Assembly (NCBI RefSeq): GCF_003173755.1
Contig: NZ_CP029553.1
Span: 3,558,001-3,622,000 of the forward strand
Reading direction: 5' to 3'
DNA length: 64,000 nt
Origin: Methylobacterium terrae
GTDB lineage: Bacteria; Pseudomonadota; Alphaproteobacteria; Rhizobiales; Beijerinckiaceae
Under the pieces are notes generated by a model. It saw nothing but the letters and a program-made list of their open reading frames with translations, was not told where the DNA came from and made no database searches. Position 1 is the first letter of the stretch. Each line of letters opens with the position of its first letter. The translations under genes were made by a program, and so were the position numbers. Of this stretch, positions 40,892-50,841 are shown one piece after another.

Positions 40892-41346
40892 GCGCGCACG
40901 GGCTTCGGGTCCTGATCGTCGAGGACGAGGCGTTCATCGCCCTCGAGCTCGAATGCCTGCTGGAGGAGGCCGGCCACGTGCCGGTCGGCGTCGCGATGCG
41001 CTCGGGCGAGGCGATCGCGCTCGCCCGCGACCTCAGCCCCGACGTCGCCCTCGTCGACATCCACCTCGCCGACGGCCCGACCGGCGTGGCGGTGGCGCGG
41101 GCGCTCAGCGCGCGGTCCGGGACGACGGTGCTGTTCACCACTGCCAACGCCAAGCGCGTGCCCCCGGACTTCGCCGGCGCCGCCGGGATCATCGCCAAGC
41201 CGTATTCCGAGCGGGTGATCCGCGCCGCACTCGCCTACGTCGCCGGGCGCTATCACGGGGGTGCGCCGACCGGGCCGCCGGACGGGGTGGTGCTGGCGCC
41301 GGCAGGCCGGCCCGACGACGCTTCCCACCCCGACCTGCCGGCCTGA
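40888..41346 (+). CDS. Single-domain response regulator
   Basis: A 152-residue protein with a receiver domain: the acidic pocket LIVEDEAF, the phospho-acceptor aspartate in VALVDIHLADGPTG, TTVLFTTANA and the conserved lysine in IIAKPYSE. No DNA-binding or enzyme domain follows; the last 35 residues are Gly/Pro-rich. The start is the TTG at 40888, whose TTGA overlaps the kinase stop. Single-domain regulators paired with HWE/HisKA_2 kinases often feed phosphotransfer or the general stress response in Alphaproteobacteria; which applies here is not shown. Confidence 0.85.
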   Translation: MSAHGLRVLIVEDEAFIALELECLLEEAGHVPVGVAMRSGEAIALARDLSPDVALVDIHLADGPTGVAVARALSARSGTTVLFTTANAKRVPPDFAGAAGIIAKPYSERVIRAALAYVAGRYHGGAPTGPPDGVVLAPAGRPDDASHPDLPA

Positions 41347-41360
41347 CCGGCCCGCGCCGT

Positions 41361-41386
41361 GCCGCCGGACGCGGCCGTCCGACGGC
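41361..41386. terminator. Hairpin between converging genes
   Basis: GCCGCCGGACG (41361-41371) and CGTCCGACGGC (41376-41386) pair over 11 bp with one mismatch around a CGGC loop, in the 45-base space between the response-regulator stop and the bdcA stop. It probably serves both directions. No T-run. Confidence 0.5.
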
Positions 41387-41391
41387 GCGCG

Positions 41392-42135
41392 TCAGGCGCC
41401 GAAGCCGCCGTCGATCGTGTGCATCGCGCCCGTCACGAAGCCCGCCTCCGGGCCCGCCAGCCAGTTCACCATCCCGGCCACGTCCTCGGGCCGTCCGTGG
41501 CGCTTGAGGGCCATGACGGCGTGCATGACGTCCTTCATCGGCCCGTCCGCCGGGTTCATGTCCGTGTCGATCGGGCCGGGCTGCACGACGTTCACGGTGA
41601 TCCCCCGCGGTCCGAAATCCCGCGCGAGGCCCCGCGCCATTCCCTGCAGGGCGGACTTGCTCATCGCGTAGGCGGACAGGCCGGGAAACGGGATCCGGTC
41701 GCCGTTGACGGAGCCGATCACGATGATCCGCCCGCCCTCCGGCATGCGCCGCGCCGCCTCCACGGCCGCGTGGTAGGGCGCGGTCACGTTGATCCGGACC
41801 AGCCGGTCCACCTCGTCCGGGTCCTGCTCCAGCGGATCGCCGAACGCCCCCACCCCGGCATTCACCACCAGGACGTCCAGGGGACCGCTCTCGCGCACCC
41901 GGGCGATCACCGCGTCGCGGTCGGCGCTGTCGGTCATCGCCGCGGTGGCGCCCGTCTCCGCCGCCAGCCGCTCCGCGGCGTCCCGCGAGCCCGCATAGGT
42001 GAAGGTCACGGCCGCGCCCTCGGCCGCGAGGCGCCGCACGATCGCCGCCCCGATCCCTCGGCTCCCGCCGAGCACGAGGGCGGATTTGCCGTGAAGAGAT
42101 CCGCCCTGACGAGAATCGCCCTGAAATCCGGCCAT
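41392..42135 (-). CDS. bdcA: BdcA-like short-chain dehydrogenase
   Basis: A 247-residue SDR with the cofactor motif VLGGSRGIGAAIV, NAGVG, the catalytic Ser in IGSVNGDR, and YAMSK (Tyr and Lys). The sequence closely follows what I recall of E. coli BdcA (YjgI), for example MARGLARDFGPRGITVNVVQPGP and FVTGAMHTIDGGFGA. In E. coli, BdcA binds cyclic di-GMP and promotes biofilm dispersal; catalysis is not its known role. The ATG at 42135 has AAGGAGG 5 bases upstream. It is divergent from a bdcR-like regulator, as in E. coli, with a shared operator region. Assignment rests on both sequence and gene order. Confidence 0.85.
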   Translation of the reverse strand: MAGFQGDSRQGGSLHGKSALVLGGSRGIGAAIVRRLAAEGAAVTFTYAGSRDAAERLAAETGATAAMTDSADRDAVIARVRESGPLDVLVVNAGVGAFGDPLEQDPDEVDRLVRINVTAPYHAAVEAARRMPEGGRIIVIGSVNGDRIPFPGLSAYAMSKSALQGMARGLARDFGPRGITVNVVQPGPIDTDMNPADGPMKDVMHAVMALKRHGRPEDVAGMVNWLAGPEAGFVTGAMHTIDGGFGA

Positions 42136-42168
42136 CCGGCCCTCCTTGAGGCTTAAGTTAGTAAGCAC

Positions 42169-42196
42169 TACATAAATCGTCCGAGCTCCCGGTCAA
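42169..42196 (-). promoter_or_regulatory. Candidate sigma-70 promoter of bdcA
   Basis: On the minus strand TTGACC (42191-42196) and TATGTA (42169-42174) are separated by 16 bases, about 34 bases before the bdcA ATG. Among the better -35/-10 pairs in the window. Confidence 0.5.
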
Positions 42197-42201
42197 CCAG
42201 T

Positions 42202-42223
42202 TTTTGTATCGATGCCTACAAAA
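42202..42223. promoter_or_regulatory. Perfect inverted repeat over the bdcR start codon (operator)
   Basis: TTTTGTA (42202-42208) and TACAAAA (42217-42223) are exact complements around eight bases that contain the bdcR ATG (42212-42214). Such AT-rich symmetry is rare in this DNA. It fits a TetR dimer site that would block bdcR translation or transcription and sits just upstream of the bdcA -35. Confidence 0.65.
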
Positions 42224-42814
42224 TCACCGCGCCCGCGCGGCCGCCCCCGCCGCTTCGATCCCGACGAGGCCGTCGCGGTCGCGCAGCGCCTCTTCCACGC
42301 CCGGGGCTACGACGCCGTCAGCGTCGCCGACCTCACCGACGCGCTCGGCATCAACCCGCCCAGCTTCTACGCCGCCTTCGGCAGCAAGGCCGGCCTCTAC
42401 GCCCGCACGCTCGGCCACTACACCGCGACCCAGGGCGTCCCGCTGGCCGAGCTGATGCATCCCGGCCGCCCGGTGGCCGAGGCGCTCGCCGCGGTGCTGG
42501 AGGAGGCGGCGCGGCGCTACGGTGCCGACCCCGAGACCGCCGGGTGCCTGGCCATCGAGGGCGCCCGCTGCAACGATCCCGCGGCCCGGGGCGCCGCCCG
42601 CGCCCTGACCGGGGCGGCCGAGGACGTCATCCGGCGCTTCGTCGCGCAGACCCACCCGGCGGCGGCCGAGGGCCTGTCCGACTACGTGGTGACGATGATG
42701 GTCGGCCTGTCCACGATGGCCCGCGAGGGCCACGGGCCGGAGCGCCTGCTCGCCACGGCCCGGTTCGCGGGCCGCGTCCTGGCGCAGGCGATCGCCGCCG
42801 ACGCGCCGCGGTGA
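42212..42814 (+). CDS. bdcR: BdcR-like TetR-family repressor
   Basis: A 200-residue TetR regulator. Residues 8-60 form the DNA-binding domain (RGRPRRFDPDEAVAVAQRLF, YDAVSVADLTDALGINPPSFYAAFGSKAGLY), and the C-terminal ligand domain keeps ETAGCLAIEGA and MVGLSTMAREGH, as in E. coli BdcR (YjgJ) from memory. It should repress the divergent bdcA and itself; the inverted repeat over its start codon supports this. It probably dissociates on binding a small molecule that is not known. It lies 73 bases before the convergent mutS stop. Confidence 0.85.
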   Translation: MPTKSPRPRGRPRRFDPDEAVAVAQRLFHARGYDAVSVADLTDALGINPPSFYAAFGSKAGLYARTLGHYTATQGVPLAELMHPGRPVAEALAAVLEEAARRYGADPETAGCLAIEGARCNDPAARGAARALTGAAEDVIRRFVAQTHPAAAEGLSDYVVTMMVGLSTMAREGHGPERLLATARFAGRVLAQAIAADAPR

Positions 42815-42887
42815 GGCGTCCTCGTCGCGGCGCGCTCGCGCTCGCCATGAGCGCGGGCGGGCCTTCGGGACCGGTCGGGCCGGGGTC

Positions 42888-45695
42888 CTACCCGTCCGCC
42901 CGCGCCGCCTTGAGCTGGTAGAGCGCGTCCAGCGCCTCGCGCGGGCTCAAGGCATCCGGGTCGATCCCGTCGAGGAGCAGGCCGACCGGGTCGGGCGTCT
43001 CGACCGGAGGGGCCGGGGGCGGGCTCGGCGGCATCGCGGAAAAGAGCGGCAGCTCGGCGGGCGCCTTGGGCCGGCCGCGCCCGCCCTCCCCCCGTTCCAG
43101 CTCGGCGAGGAGCGCCTTGGCGCGGGCGATCACCGGAGCGGGCAGGCCGGCCAGCCGCGCGACCTGGAGGCCGTAGGAGCGGTCGGCGGCGCCCGGCACG
43201 ACCTCGTGCAGGAACACCACGTCGCCCTTCCACTCCGTCACCTTGAGGGTGGCGTTGGAGAGCCGGTCGAGGCGCTGGGCGAGGCCCGTCAGCTCGTGGA
43301 AGTGCGTCGCGAACAGCGCCCGGCAGCCATTGGCGCCGTGCAGGTGCTCGAGGCAGGCCCAGGCGATCGAGAGACCGTCGAAGGTCGCGGTGCCCCGCCC
43401 GATCTCGTCGAGCACGACGAGCGAGCGCTTCGTCGCCTGGTTCAGGATCGCCGCGGTCTCGACCATCTCGACCATGAAGGTCGAGTGGCCCCGCGCCAGG
43501 TCGTCGGCGGCGCCGACGCGGGAGAACAGCCGGTCGACGAGGCCGAGATGGGCGGAGGCCGCCGGCACGTAGGCGCCCATCTGGGCCAGCACCGCGATGA
43601 GGGCGTTCTGGCGCAGGAAGGTCGACTTGCCGCCCATGTTCGGGCCGGTGACGAGGAGGATCTGGCCCGCCTCGCGTCCCGAGAGGTCGCAGGCATTGGC
43701 GATGAAGGCCACGCCCGCCCTCGTCAGCGCCGCCTCGACCACGGGATGGCGCCCGCCCTCGATCCGGAAGGCGAGGCCGTCATCGACCACTGGCCGGGTC
43801 CAGTTCAGCTCGACGGCGAGCTCCGCGTGCGAGGCCGCGACGTCGAGGGCGGCGAGCGCGCCTGCGGCCGCCACGATGGAATCCGACTCCGCCATCACGG
43901 CGGCCGACAGGGCGTCGAAGATCTCGAGTTCGAGGGCGAGGCCGCGCCCGGCGGCGTTGGCGATCCTGGTCTCCAGCTCGCCCAGCTCGACGCTGGTGAA
44001 GCGCATCGCGTCCACCATGGTCTGGCGGTGGACGAAGGTGGCGCGCCAGGGATCCTTGAGCAGGGTCTCGCCGAAGGCCTGCGGCACCTCGATGAAGTAG
44101 CCGAGCAGGTTGTTGTGCTTGATCCGCAGCGTTCGGCAGCCGGTGTCGGCGGCGTAGCGGGCTTGCAGCCCGGCCACCACCTGGCGCGAATCGCGCTGGA
44201 GCGTGCGGGACTCGTCGAGTTCCGCCCGGTAGCCCTCGCGCACGAAGCCGCCGTCGCGGCGCTGCAGGGGCAGGTCGTCGGCGAGCGCGGCGCTCAGATC
44301 GTCGGCGAGCGCCTCGTCGAGGCCGGCGAGGATGCGCGCGGCCTTGCCGATCTCGCCCGGCAGCGCACCCGCGCCGGCGAGCGCCGTCGCGATGCCGCGG
44401 GCGGCGAGCAGCCCGTCGCGGAGCGCCGCGAGGTCGCGGGGCCCCGCCCGTCCGAGCGAGATCCGCGACAGGGCCCGGGCCATGTCGGGCGCGCGCGCCA
44501 GTTCGGCCCGCAACTCCGCCCGCAAGGCTCCCTCGGCCACCAGGAACTCGACCGCGTCGTGCCGGCGTCGGATCAGCGCGAGGTCGGTCGAGGGGCCGGC
44601 GAGCCGCTCGGCCAGCAGCCGTGCGCCGGCCCCACCCACCGTGCGGTCGATGGCGGCGAGCAGGCTGCCCGCCCGCTCGCCCGAGAGGGTGCGGGTGAGC
44701 TCGAGATTCTGGCGCGTCGCCGCGTCGATCATCAGGCTCGCGCCCGCCGCCTGGCGGGCCGGCGGGCTCAAGGTCACCCTGGCGCCGAGCTGGGTGCGGG
44801 CGATGTAGTGCAGGACCGCGCCCGCCGCCGCGACCTCGACCCGGCTGAAGGCGCCGAACCCGTCGAGGGTCTGGACGCCGAACTGCTCCTTCAGCGCCCG
44901 CTCGGCCGAGGCCGGGTCGACGTCGCCGCGGCCGACCGGCGTGACGGCGGCCCGCGCGTCGCGCCACAGGCGCGAGAGCTCGGGATCCTGGTGGATGGCC
45001 TCGCCCATCACGATCTCACGCGGGTCGAGGCGGGCGATCTCGGCCGCGAGACCGGCGCCCTCGACCTCGCCGAGGGAGAAGCGCCCGGTCGAGATGTCGA
45101 CGGCGGCGAGCCCGTATGTCCAGGCCGAATCCGAGGCGCGACGGCGGGCGAGCGCCAGCAGCACGTTGGCCCGGCCGGGATCGAGCAGCCGGTCCTCCGT
45201 GATCGTGCCCGGGGTGACGAGGCGCACCACCTCGCGCCGCACCACCGATTTCGAGCCGCGCTTCTTGGCCTCGGCCGGGTCCTCGGTCTGCTCGCAGACC
45301 GCGACCCGGTGGCCGAGCCCGATCAGGCGCTGGAGGTAGTCGTCCGAGCGCTCGACCGGCACGCCGCACATCGGGATGTCGGCACCCGCATGCTTGCCGC
45401 GGCGGGTGAGCACGATGCCGAGGGCGCGCGAGGCGGTCTCGGCGTCCTCGAAGAACAGCTCGTAGAAGTCCCCCATGCGGTAGAACAGCAGCGAATCGGG
45501 GTTCGCCGCCTTGATCTCGATGTACTGCGCCATCATCGGCGAGACCTTGGCCTCGTCGTCGGGGGCGGCCGCGCGTCGGCCGCGGGCGGGCGGGGGCGGC
45601 GCCTCGTCCGTCGGCTCGTAAGCCTCGTTGCGCAGCAGGCGGCCGGTGTCGCTGTCCATCGTCATGAGATCGGGGGGCTGTCGGGTCCGCGGCAT
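42888..45695 (-). CDS. mutS: DNA mismatch repair protein MutS
   Basis: A 935-residue MutS that recognises mispairs and small loops and starts methyl-independent repair with MutL. Domain order: a disordered lead of about 50 residues, the mismatch-binding domain with FYE in GDFYELF, connector, lever and clamp, then the ATPase with GPNMGGKST, the [12 protein letters not shown]alker B and the ATHFHEL loop. About 60 residues of Pro-rich tail precede the C-terminal dimerisation motif (LDALYQLK). The length is normal for alphaproteobacterial MutS. ATGs at 45665 and 45659 are alternative starts; none has a clear ribosome binding site. Confidence 0.95.
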   Translation of the reverse strand: MPRTRQPPDLMTMDSDTGRLLRNEAYEPTDEAPPPPARGRRAAAPDDEAKVSPMMAQYIEIKAANPDSLLFYRMGDFYELFFEDAETASRALGIVLTRRGKHAGADIPMCGVPVERSDDYLQRLIGLGHRVAVCEQTEDPAEAKKRGSKSVVRREVVRLVTPGTITEDRLLDPGRANVLLALARRRASDSAWTYGLAAVDISTGRFSLGEVEGAGLAAEIARLDPREIVMGEAIHQDPELSRLWRDARAAVTPVGRGDVDPASAERALKEQFGVQTLDGFGAFSRVEVAAAGAVLHYIARTQLGARVTLSPPARQAAGASLMIDAATRQNLELTRTLSGERAGSLLAAIDRTVGGAGARLLAERLAGPSTDLALIRRRHDAVEFLVAEGALRAELRAELARAPDMARALSRISLGRAGPRDLAALRDGLLAARGIATALAGAGALPGEIGKAARILAGLDEALADDLSAALADDLPLQRRDGGFVREGYRAELDESRTLQRDSRQVVAGLQARYAADTGCRTLRIKHNNLLGYFIEVPQAFGETLLKDPWRATFVHRQTMVDAMRFTSVELGELETRIANAAGRGLALELEIFDALSAAVMAESDSIVAAAGALAALDVAASHAELAVELNWTRPVVDDGLAFRIEGGRHPVVEAALTRAGVAFIANACDLSGREAGQILLVTGPNMGGKSTFLRQNALIAVLAQMGAYVPAASAHLGLVDRLFSRVGAADDLARGHSTFMVEMVETAAILNQATKRSLVVLDEIGRGTATFDGLSIAWACLEHLHGANGCRALFATHFHELTGLAQRLDRLSNATLKVTEWKGDVVFLHEVVPGAADRSYGLQVARLAGLPAPVIARAKALLAELERGEGGRGRPKAPAELPLFSAMPPSPPPAPPVETPDPVGLLLDGIDPDALSPREALDALYQLKAARADG

Positions 45696-45746
45696 CGTGG
45701 TCGGGCAGACTAACAGAGCCCGAGGCTCACGCTCCAGACCGGCACT

Positions 45747-45783
45747 CCGGGGATGATGGGGATGATCGTCCCCGGTTTAAAAT
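45747..45783 (+). promoter_or_regulatory. Palindrome and AT-rich box upstream of maeB
   Basis: CCGGGGA (45747-45753) pairs with TCCCCGG (45769-45775), with an inner GGGGA/TCCCC pair, directly followed by TTTAAAAT (45776-45783), which could be a -10. A regulator binding here would touch the polymerase site. No -35 consensus is seen. Confidence 0.4.
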
Positions 45784-45841
45784 GGGCGGCCCGCGTGTGT
45801 TAGCGCCGCAGCGCCGCTTGAGCCGGCCGGGTCATGGCCCT

Positions 45842-45857
45842 AAGGGACGTGTCCCTT
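45842..45857 (+). promoter_or_regulatory. Inverted repeat in the maeB leader
   Basis: AAGGGAC and GTCCCTT are perfect 7-bp arms around GT, ending 34 bases before the maeB start codon. Either an operator half-site pair or a small leader hairpin. Confidence 0.35.
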
Positions 45858-45891
45858 CGAGTGTCATCCTGGTCGCAGAGAAGAGCTTGGC

Positions 45892-48183
45892 ATGAGCGAG
45901 TCCCGCCCCGTCACCCGCGGCAAGCGCCCGACCTTCACCGACCAGGAGGCGCTGCAATTCCACCAGCAGGGCCGCCCGGGCAAGCTCGAAGTGGTGGCGA
46001 CGAAGCCGATGGCGACGCAGCGCGACCTGTCGCTCGCCTACTCGCCCGGCGTCGCCGTGCCGGTGCTCGCCATCGCGGACGATCCGGCGCTGGCCTACGA
46101 CTACACCGCCAAGGGCAACCTCGTGGCGGTGATCTCGAACGGTACCGCGATCCTCGGCCTCGGCAACCGCGGCGCCCTCGCCTCGAAGCCCGTGATGGAG
46201 GGCAAGGCGGTCCTGTTCAAGCGCTTCGCCGACATCGATTCCTTCGACCTCGAGGTCGGGACGGAGGATGCCGAGGCGTTCATCAACTGCGTGCGCTACC
46301 TCGGCCCGACCTTCGGCGGCATCAACCTGGAGGACATCAAGGCCCCCGAGTGCTTCATCATCGAGGAGCGCCTGCGGGAATTGATGGACATCCCGGTCTT
46401 CCACGACGACCAGCACGGCACCGCGATCATCTCGGCGGCGGGCATGATCAACGCCCTGCACCTGACCGGCCGCGACATCGCGGAGGCCCGCCTCGTCGTC
46501 AACGGCGCGGGCGCGGCCGGCATCGCCTGCATCGAGCTCGTCAAGGCGCTCGGCTTCCGCTCCGAGAACGTGATCCTGTGCGACACCAAGGGCGTGGTGT
46601 TCCAGGGCCGCACCGAGGGCATGAACCAGTGGAAGTCGGCCCACGCGGTCGCGACCTCGAAGCGCACCCTCGAAGAGGCGATGGAGGGCGCCGACATCGC
46701 GTTCGGCCTCTCGGTCAAGGGCGCCTTCACGCCCGAGATGATCGCCTCGATGGCGCCCCAGCCGATCATCTTCGCGATGGCGAACCCGAACCCCGAGATC
46801 ACCCCCGAGGAGGTGGCCCAGGTCCGCGACGACGCGATCGTGGCGACCGGGCGCTCGGACTACCCGAACCAGGTCAACAACGTCCTGGGCTTTCCCTACA
46901 TCTTCCGCGGCGCGCTCGACGTGCACGCGACCACGATCAACATGGAGATGAAGATCGCGGCGGCGCAGGCGCTGGCGGCGCTCGCCCGCGAGGACGTGCC
47001 GGACGAGGTGGCGGCGGCCTACCAGGGCACGCGTCCGCGCTTCGGGCGCGAGTACATCATCCCGGTGCCGTTCGATCCGCGGCTGATCCACACCGTGCCG
47101 CCCGCGGTGGCGAAGGCCGCGATGGAGACCGGCGTCGCCCGCAAGCCCATCGACCACATGGACCGCTACCGGGCCCAGCTCTCGGCCCGGCGCGACCCCG
47201 TCGCCGGCACCCTCAACCGGGTGTTCGAGCGGGTGCGCAAGTATCCCAAGCGCGTCGTCTTCGCCGAGGGCGAGGAGGAGGTGGTGATCCGCGCCGCGGT
47301 CTCCTTCGTCAACCAGGGCCTCGGCACCGCGATCCTGGTCGGGCGCGAGGACCGGGTGATGGCGAATGCCGAGGCAGCCGGCATCGACCTGTCGGGCCGC
47401 GACAACATCGAGATCCACAACGCCGCCAAGTCGCACCGCAACGGCGTCTACGCGCAGTTCCTCTACGCCCGGATGCAGCGCAAGGGCTTCCTGTTCCGCG
47501 ACTGCCAGCGCCTGATCAACCAGGACCGCAACCACTTCGCGGCCTCGATGGTCGCGCTCGGCGACGCCGACGCGATGGTGACCGGCACCACCCGCAACTA
47601 CTCGATCGCGCTCGAGGACGTGCGCCGGGTCATCGACCACAAGCCCGGCCACCGGGTGATCGGCGTCTCGCTCTGCCTCGCCCGCGGCCGGGTGGTGCTG
47701 GTGGCGGACACCGCGATCCACGAGATGCCGAGCGCCGAGGAACTCGCCGGCATCGCCATCGAGGCCGCGGGCGTGGCGCGTCGCCTCGGCTACGAGCCGC
47801 GGGTGGCGATGCTGTCGTTCTCGACCTTCGGCTTCCCCAAGGCCGAGCGGGCCGAGAAGGTGCAGGAGGCGGTGCGGATCCTCGACGGGATGCGGGTCGA
47901 TTTCGAGTATGACGGCGAGATGTCGGCCGACGTCGCGCTGAACAAGGACCTGCTCGCCCAGTACCCGTTCAGCCGCCTCAAGCAGCCCGCCAACGTCCTG
48001 GTGATGCCGGCCTTCCACTCGGCCTCGATCTCCACCAAGATGCTGCAGGAGCTCGGCGGCGCGCAGGTGCTCGGGCCGCTGATCGTCGGCCTCGACAAGG
48101 CGGTGCAGATCGTCCCGCTCGGGGCGACCGATTCCGACCTCGTCAACATGGCGGCGCTCGCTGCCTACAACATCGGCGGCTGA
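45892..48183 (+). CDS. maeB: NADP-dependent malic enzyme, MaeB type
   Basis: A 763-residue two-part enzyme. Residues 1-430 are malic enzyme ([22 protein letters not shown] with the metal-binding acids, and the cofactor loop [14 protein letters not shown]). Residues 430-763 are a phosphotransacetylase-like domain with no expected catalysis, thought to bind acetyl-CoA as an allosteric signal. It decarboxylates malate to pyruvate with NADP, giving NADPH and feeding gluconeogenic or C1-assimilating metabolism. GAGAAGAG lies about 6 bases before the ATG. The leader contains two inverted repeats, suggesting regulated expression. Confidence 0.95.
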   Translation: MSESRPVTRGKRPTFTDQEALQFHQQGRPGKLEVVATKPMATQRDLSLAYSPGVAVPVLAIADDPALAYDYTAKGNLVAVISNGTAILGLGNRGALASKPVMEGKAVLFKRFADIDSFDLEVGTEDAEAFINCVRYLGPTFGGINLEDIKAPECFIIEERLRELMDIPVFHDDQHGTAIISAAGMINALHLTGRDIAEARLVVNGAGAAGIACIELVKALGFRSENVILCDTKGVVFQGRTEGMNQWKSAHAVATSKRTLEEAMEGADIAFGLSVKGAFTPEMIASMAPQPIIFAMANPNPEITPEEVAQVRDDAIVATGRSDYPNQVNNVLGFPYIFRGALDVHATTINMEMKIAAAQALAALAREDVPDEVAAAYQGTRPRFGREYIIPVPFDPRLIHTVPPAVAKAAMETGVARKPIDHMDRYRAQLSARRDPVAGTLNRVFERVRKYPKRVVFAEGEEEVVIRAAVSFVNQGLGTAILVGREDRVMANAEAAGIDLSGRDNIEIHNAAKSHRNGVYAQFLYARMQRKGFLFRDCQRLINQDRNHFAASMVALGDADAMVTGTTRNYSIALEDVRRVIDHKPGHRVIGVSLCLARGRVVLVADTAIHEMPSAEELAGIAIEAAGVARRLGYEPRVAMLSFSTFGFPKAERAEKVQEAVRILDGMRVDFEYDGEMSADVALNKDLLAQYPFSRLKQPANVLVMPAFHSASISTKMLQELGGAQVLGPLIVGLDKAVQIVPLGATDSDLVNMAALAAYNIGG

Positions 48184-48189
48184 CGCCGC

Positions 48190-48774
48190 CTACCCGCCGC
48201 CCGCCTCGCGGGCGGCGTTCTCCCTCGCCCAATCCCTCGCCAGCTCCTCCGGCACCAGCGTCGCCGCGTCCTGGCGCTCGGCCAGCGCCGCGAGCCGCAC
48301 CGGACGGTACTCCCAGGCATCGACCCCGACGTCGCAGGACCGCGTGGTGTCCGGCAGCGTGCCGTGCGTGTGCCCGTAGAGGTGGCGGGTGCCGCGCCAC
48401 AGGCCGGGCCAGGCCCGGTGGGCGTAGTGCGCCAGGAACAGGCGCCACTCGCTGCCGTCCTCCCGCAGGGTGACGCGGGCGCTCTCGACCGGCGGGTCGG
48501 CCCAGGGCAGGTCGAGGACGCGGTTGCTGTCGTGGTTGCCGCGCACCAGGCGCTTGACGCCGTTCAGCCGCGCGAAGATCGCCGCGCAATGCGCGCGTTC
48601 GGCATGCGCCGCGAAGTCGCCGACGTGCCAGACCTCGTCCTCGTGCCCGACGACGGCGTTCCAGTTCGCCACCAGGGTCTCGTCGTGTTCCTCCAGCGAG
48701 GCGAACCGGCGGCCGCGCTGGCGCAGGATGTGGGCGTCGCCGAAATGCGTGTCGGCGGTGAAGAAGACGGCCAT
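48190..48774 (-). CDS. Metallophosphoesterase
   Basis: A 194-residue calcineurin-like phosphoesterase. The binuclear metal site is complete: ADTHFGDA (DxH), VWHVGDFA (GD), RGNHD (GNHD), HYAHR and YGHTHG (GHxH). Small stand-alone members of this type are often uncharacterised phosphohydrolases. ATG at 48774, with a GTG two codons upstream as an alternative. It ends 6 bases from the convergent maeB stop. Confidence 0.85.
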   Translation of the reverse strand: MAVFFTADTHFGDAHILRQRGRRFASLEEHDETLVANWNAVVGHEDEVWHVGDFAAHAERAHCAAIFARLNGVKRLVRGNHDSNRVLDLPWADPPVESARVTLREDGSEWRLFLAHYAHRAWPGLWRGTRHLYGHTHGTLPDTTRSCDVGVDAWEYRPVRLAALAERQDAATLVPEELARDWARENAAREAGGG

Positions 48775-48906
48775 GCGCACCCGGATCGAGCGTGACGGAT
48801 CCGGGATCAGATGGGGCGGCGGGGGCCGGCGGCACCCCGCGTCGTGTCGGCGCGGCGGGAGCCGTGACGCCGCCGGGAACGGCGTCGCGCCCCCGCGCGC
48901 CTCCCC

Positions 48907-50679
48907 TCACCCCGCGAGTGCGAGCGCCCCGTCCTGCAGGAAGCCGCCGCCGCCCGTCACCGTCTCCTCCAGCCCCCGCGCGGCGGTGGCCAGGTTCTCG
49001 GCGAAGAACCGGGCGAGCACGATGCGCGCCGGGTGGGCCGGGTCGGTCGAGCCCGCCTTCGCGGCGGCGTTCGCCGCCAATGCGGCTTGCGCCAGGCAGG
49101 CGCCGCCTTGCGCGAGGCCGAACAGGCGCAGGTACGGGGTGGCGCCGGCGAGCGCCTCCTCCGGCCGGTTCGAGCCGAGCGCCTTGAGGAGGTGGCTCGT
49201 CGCCCGGTCGAGGGCCTCGATCGTCTCGCGCAGGCGCGGGGCGGTGTGGCCGAAGGCGGGACCGCCCTCCTTCAGCACCCGCTCGGCGACGAGGCGCATC
49301 GCGCCGATCTGGCCGCGCACCACCGCGCCGTTCTCCAGCGGCAGCTTGCGGGTGACGAGGTCGATCGCCTGGATGCCGTTGGTGCCCTCGTAGATCGCCG
49401 CGATGCGGGCGTCGCGCAGGTGCTGGGCGGCGCCGGTCTCCTCGACGAAGCCCATGCCGCCATGGACCTGGATGCCGAGCGAGGCGACCTCGATGCCGAT
49501 ATCGGTCGAGAAGGCCTTGGCCACCGGGGTCAGCAGCGAGGCCCGGGCCTGCGCGGCCCGGCGCGCCGCCTCGTCCGGCGCCCGGTGGGCGCGGTCGATC
49601 GCCTCCGCCGTCAGGTAGCAGATCCCGCGCGAGGCGCCGGTCAGCGCCTTCATGGTGAGCAGCATGCGCTGCACGTCGGGATGCTCGATGATCGCGCTCG
49701 CGCCCTCGGCCGCCGCGGTCGCGCGGCCCTGGCGGCGGTCGCGGGCGTAGGACAGCGCCTGCTGATAGGCCCGCTCGGCGATCGCGACGCCCTGGAGGCC
49801 GACGCCGAGGCGGGCGTTGTTCATCATCGTGAACATGCAGGCCAGCCCCCGGTTGGCCTCGCCGACGAGCCATCCGGTGGCGCCGTCATACACCATGGTG
49901 CAGGTCGGCGAGCCGTGGATGCCGAGCTTGTGCTCGATGCCCGCGCACTTGAGCGCGTTGCGCGCGCCGTCCGGCAGCACCTTCGGCACCAGGAACAGCG
50001 AGATGCCCCGGGTGCCGGCCGGCGCGTCGGGAAGGCGCGCGAGCACGAGGTGCACGATGTTGTCGGTGAGGTCGTGCTCGCCCCAGGTGATGTAGATCTT
50101 CTCGCCCGAGATCCGGTAGCTGCCGTCGCCCGCGGGCTCGGCCCGGGTGCGCATCACCGAGAGGTCCGAGCCGGCCTGCGGCTCGGTCAGGTTCATGGTG
50201 GCGGTCCACTCGCCCGAGACCAGCTTCTCGAGGTAGCGCGCGCGCAGCTCCTCGCTGCCGTGGCGGCTCAGCGCCTCGACGCCGCCGGCGGTGAGCAGCG
50301 GCCCGAGGCCGAAGGCCATCGCGGCGGAGTTCCACATCTCGATGCAGGCGGCGTTGAGCAGGATCGGCAGGCCCTGGCCGCCGTACTCGACCGGGCCCGG
50401 CAGGGCGTTCCAGCCGCCCTCGGTCCAGGCGCGGTAGGCCTCGCGGTAGCCCGGCGGCATCGTCACCACGCCGTCCTTAAGCGGGGTGCCGTGACGGTCG
50501 CCGATTGTGTTGAGCGGCGCCACGACGTCGTTGGCGAAGCGCCCGGCCTCGTCCAGGATCGTGTCGACGAGGTCGTCCGAGAGGTCGCCGTGCAGCCCCT
50601 CCGCGATGGCGCGGTCGAGCCCGGCGACGTGCCGGAGGGTGAAGGCCATCTCGGCCACGGGCGCGCGATAGGTCGTCAT
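48907..50679 (-). CDS. Acyl-CoA dehydrogenase (long form with C-terminal domain)
   Basis: A 590-residue FAD enzyme, longer than the 380-residue classic type. It has MNLTEPQAGSDLSVMRTRAE (the flavin strand), HKLGIHGSPTCTMVYDGATG, QVHGGMGFVEETGAAQHLRDARIAAIYEGTNGIQAIDLVTRKL with the catalytic-glutamate region, and about 130 extra C-terminal residues. This layout matches the DmdC/AidB-related branch (3-methylmercaptopropionyl-CoA dehydrogenase-like), though the true substrate is often another short or branched acyl-CoA. It stands alone, with no beta-oxidation partners adjacent. Confidence 0.9.
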   Translation of the reverse strand: MTTYRAPVAEMAFTLRHVAGLDRAIAEGLHGDLSDDLVDTILDEAGRFANDVVAPLNTIGDRHGTPLKDGVVTMPPGYREAYRAWTEGGWNALPGPVEYGGQGLPILLNAACIEMWNSAAMAFGLGPLLTAGGVEALSRHGSEELRARYLEKLVSGEWTATMNLTEPQAGSDLSVMRTRAEPAGDGSYRISGEKIYITWGEHDLTDNIVHLVLARLPDAPAGTRGISLFLVPKVLPDGARNALKCAGIEHKLGIHGSPTCTMVYDGATGWLVGEANRGLACMFTMMNNARLGVGLQGVAIAERAYQQALSYARDRRQGRATAAAEGASAIIEHPDVQRMLLTMKALTGASRGICYLTAEAIDRAHRAPDEAARRAAQARASLLTPVAKAFSTDIGIEVASLGIQVHGGMGFVEETGAAQHLRDARIAAIYEGTNGIQAIDLVTRKLPLENGAVVRGQIGAMRLVAERVLKEGGPAFGHTAPRLRETIEALDRATSHLLKALGSNRPEEALAGATPYLRLFGLAQGGACLAQAALAANAAAKAGSTDPAHPARIVLARFFAENLATAARGLEETVTGGGGFLQDGALALAG

Positions 50680-50841
50680 CGAGGGCTCCTCCCGGGAGAG
50701 CGGGGCGGCTTTACGTGGGTGAGCCCGCCCTGCGGGCTCGCCGTGCGAGCCACCCTTTGGATTTGACGTGCGGCCGCCACCGACGCTACGGCCGGCGGCA
50801 TGGTGACGGATAGTTTAGACGTGAACGATGATCGCGGGTCA

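Noticed and set aside
43206..45713. 835-residue open frame opposite mutS
   Set aside because: Antisense shadow: mutS has all its motifs and this frame has none.
45832..48018. 728-residue open frame opposite maeB
   Set aside because: His/Asp/Arg-rich shadow without domain motifs.
50700..50799. GAGCCCGC/GCGGGCTC hairpin considered as a terminator
   Set aside because: It lies between two divergent gene starts, where a terminator is not expected.
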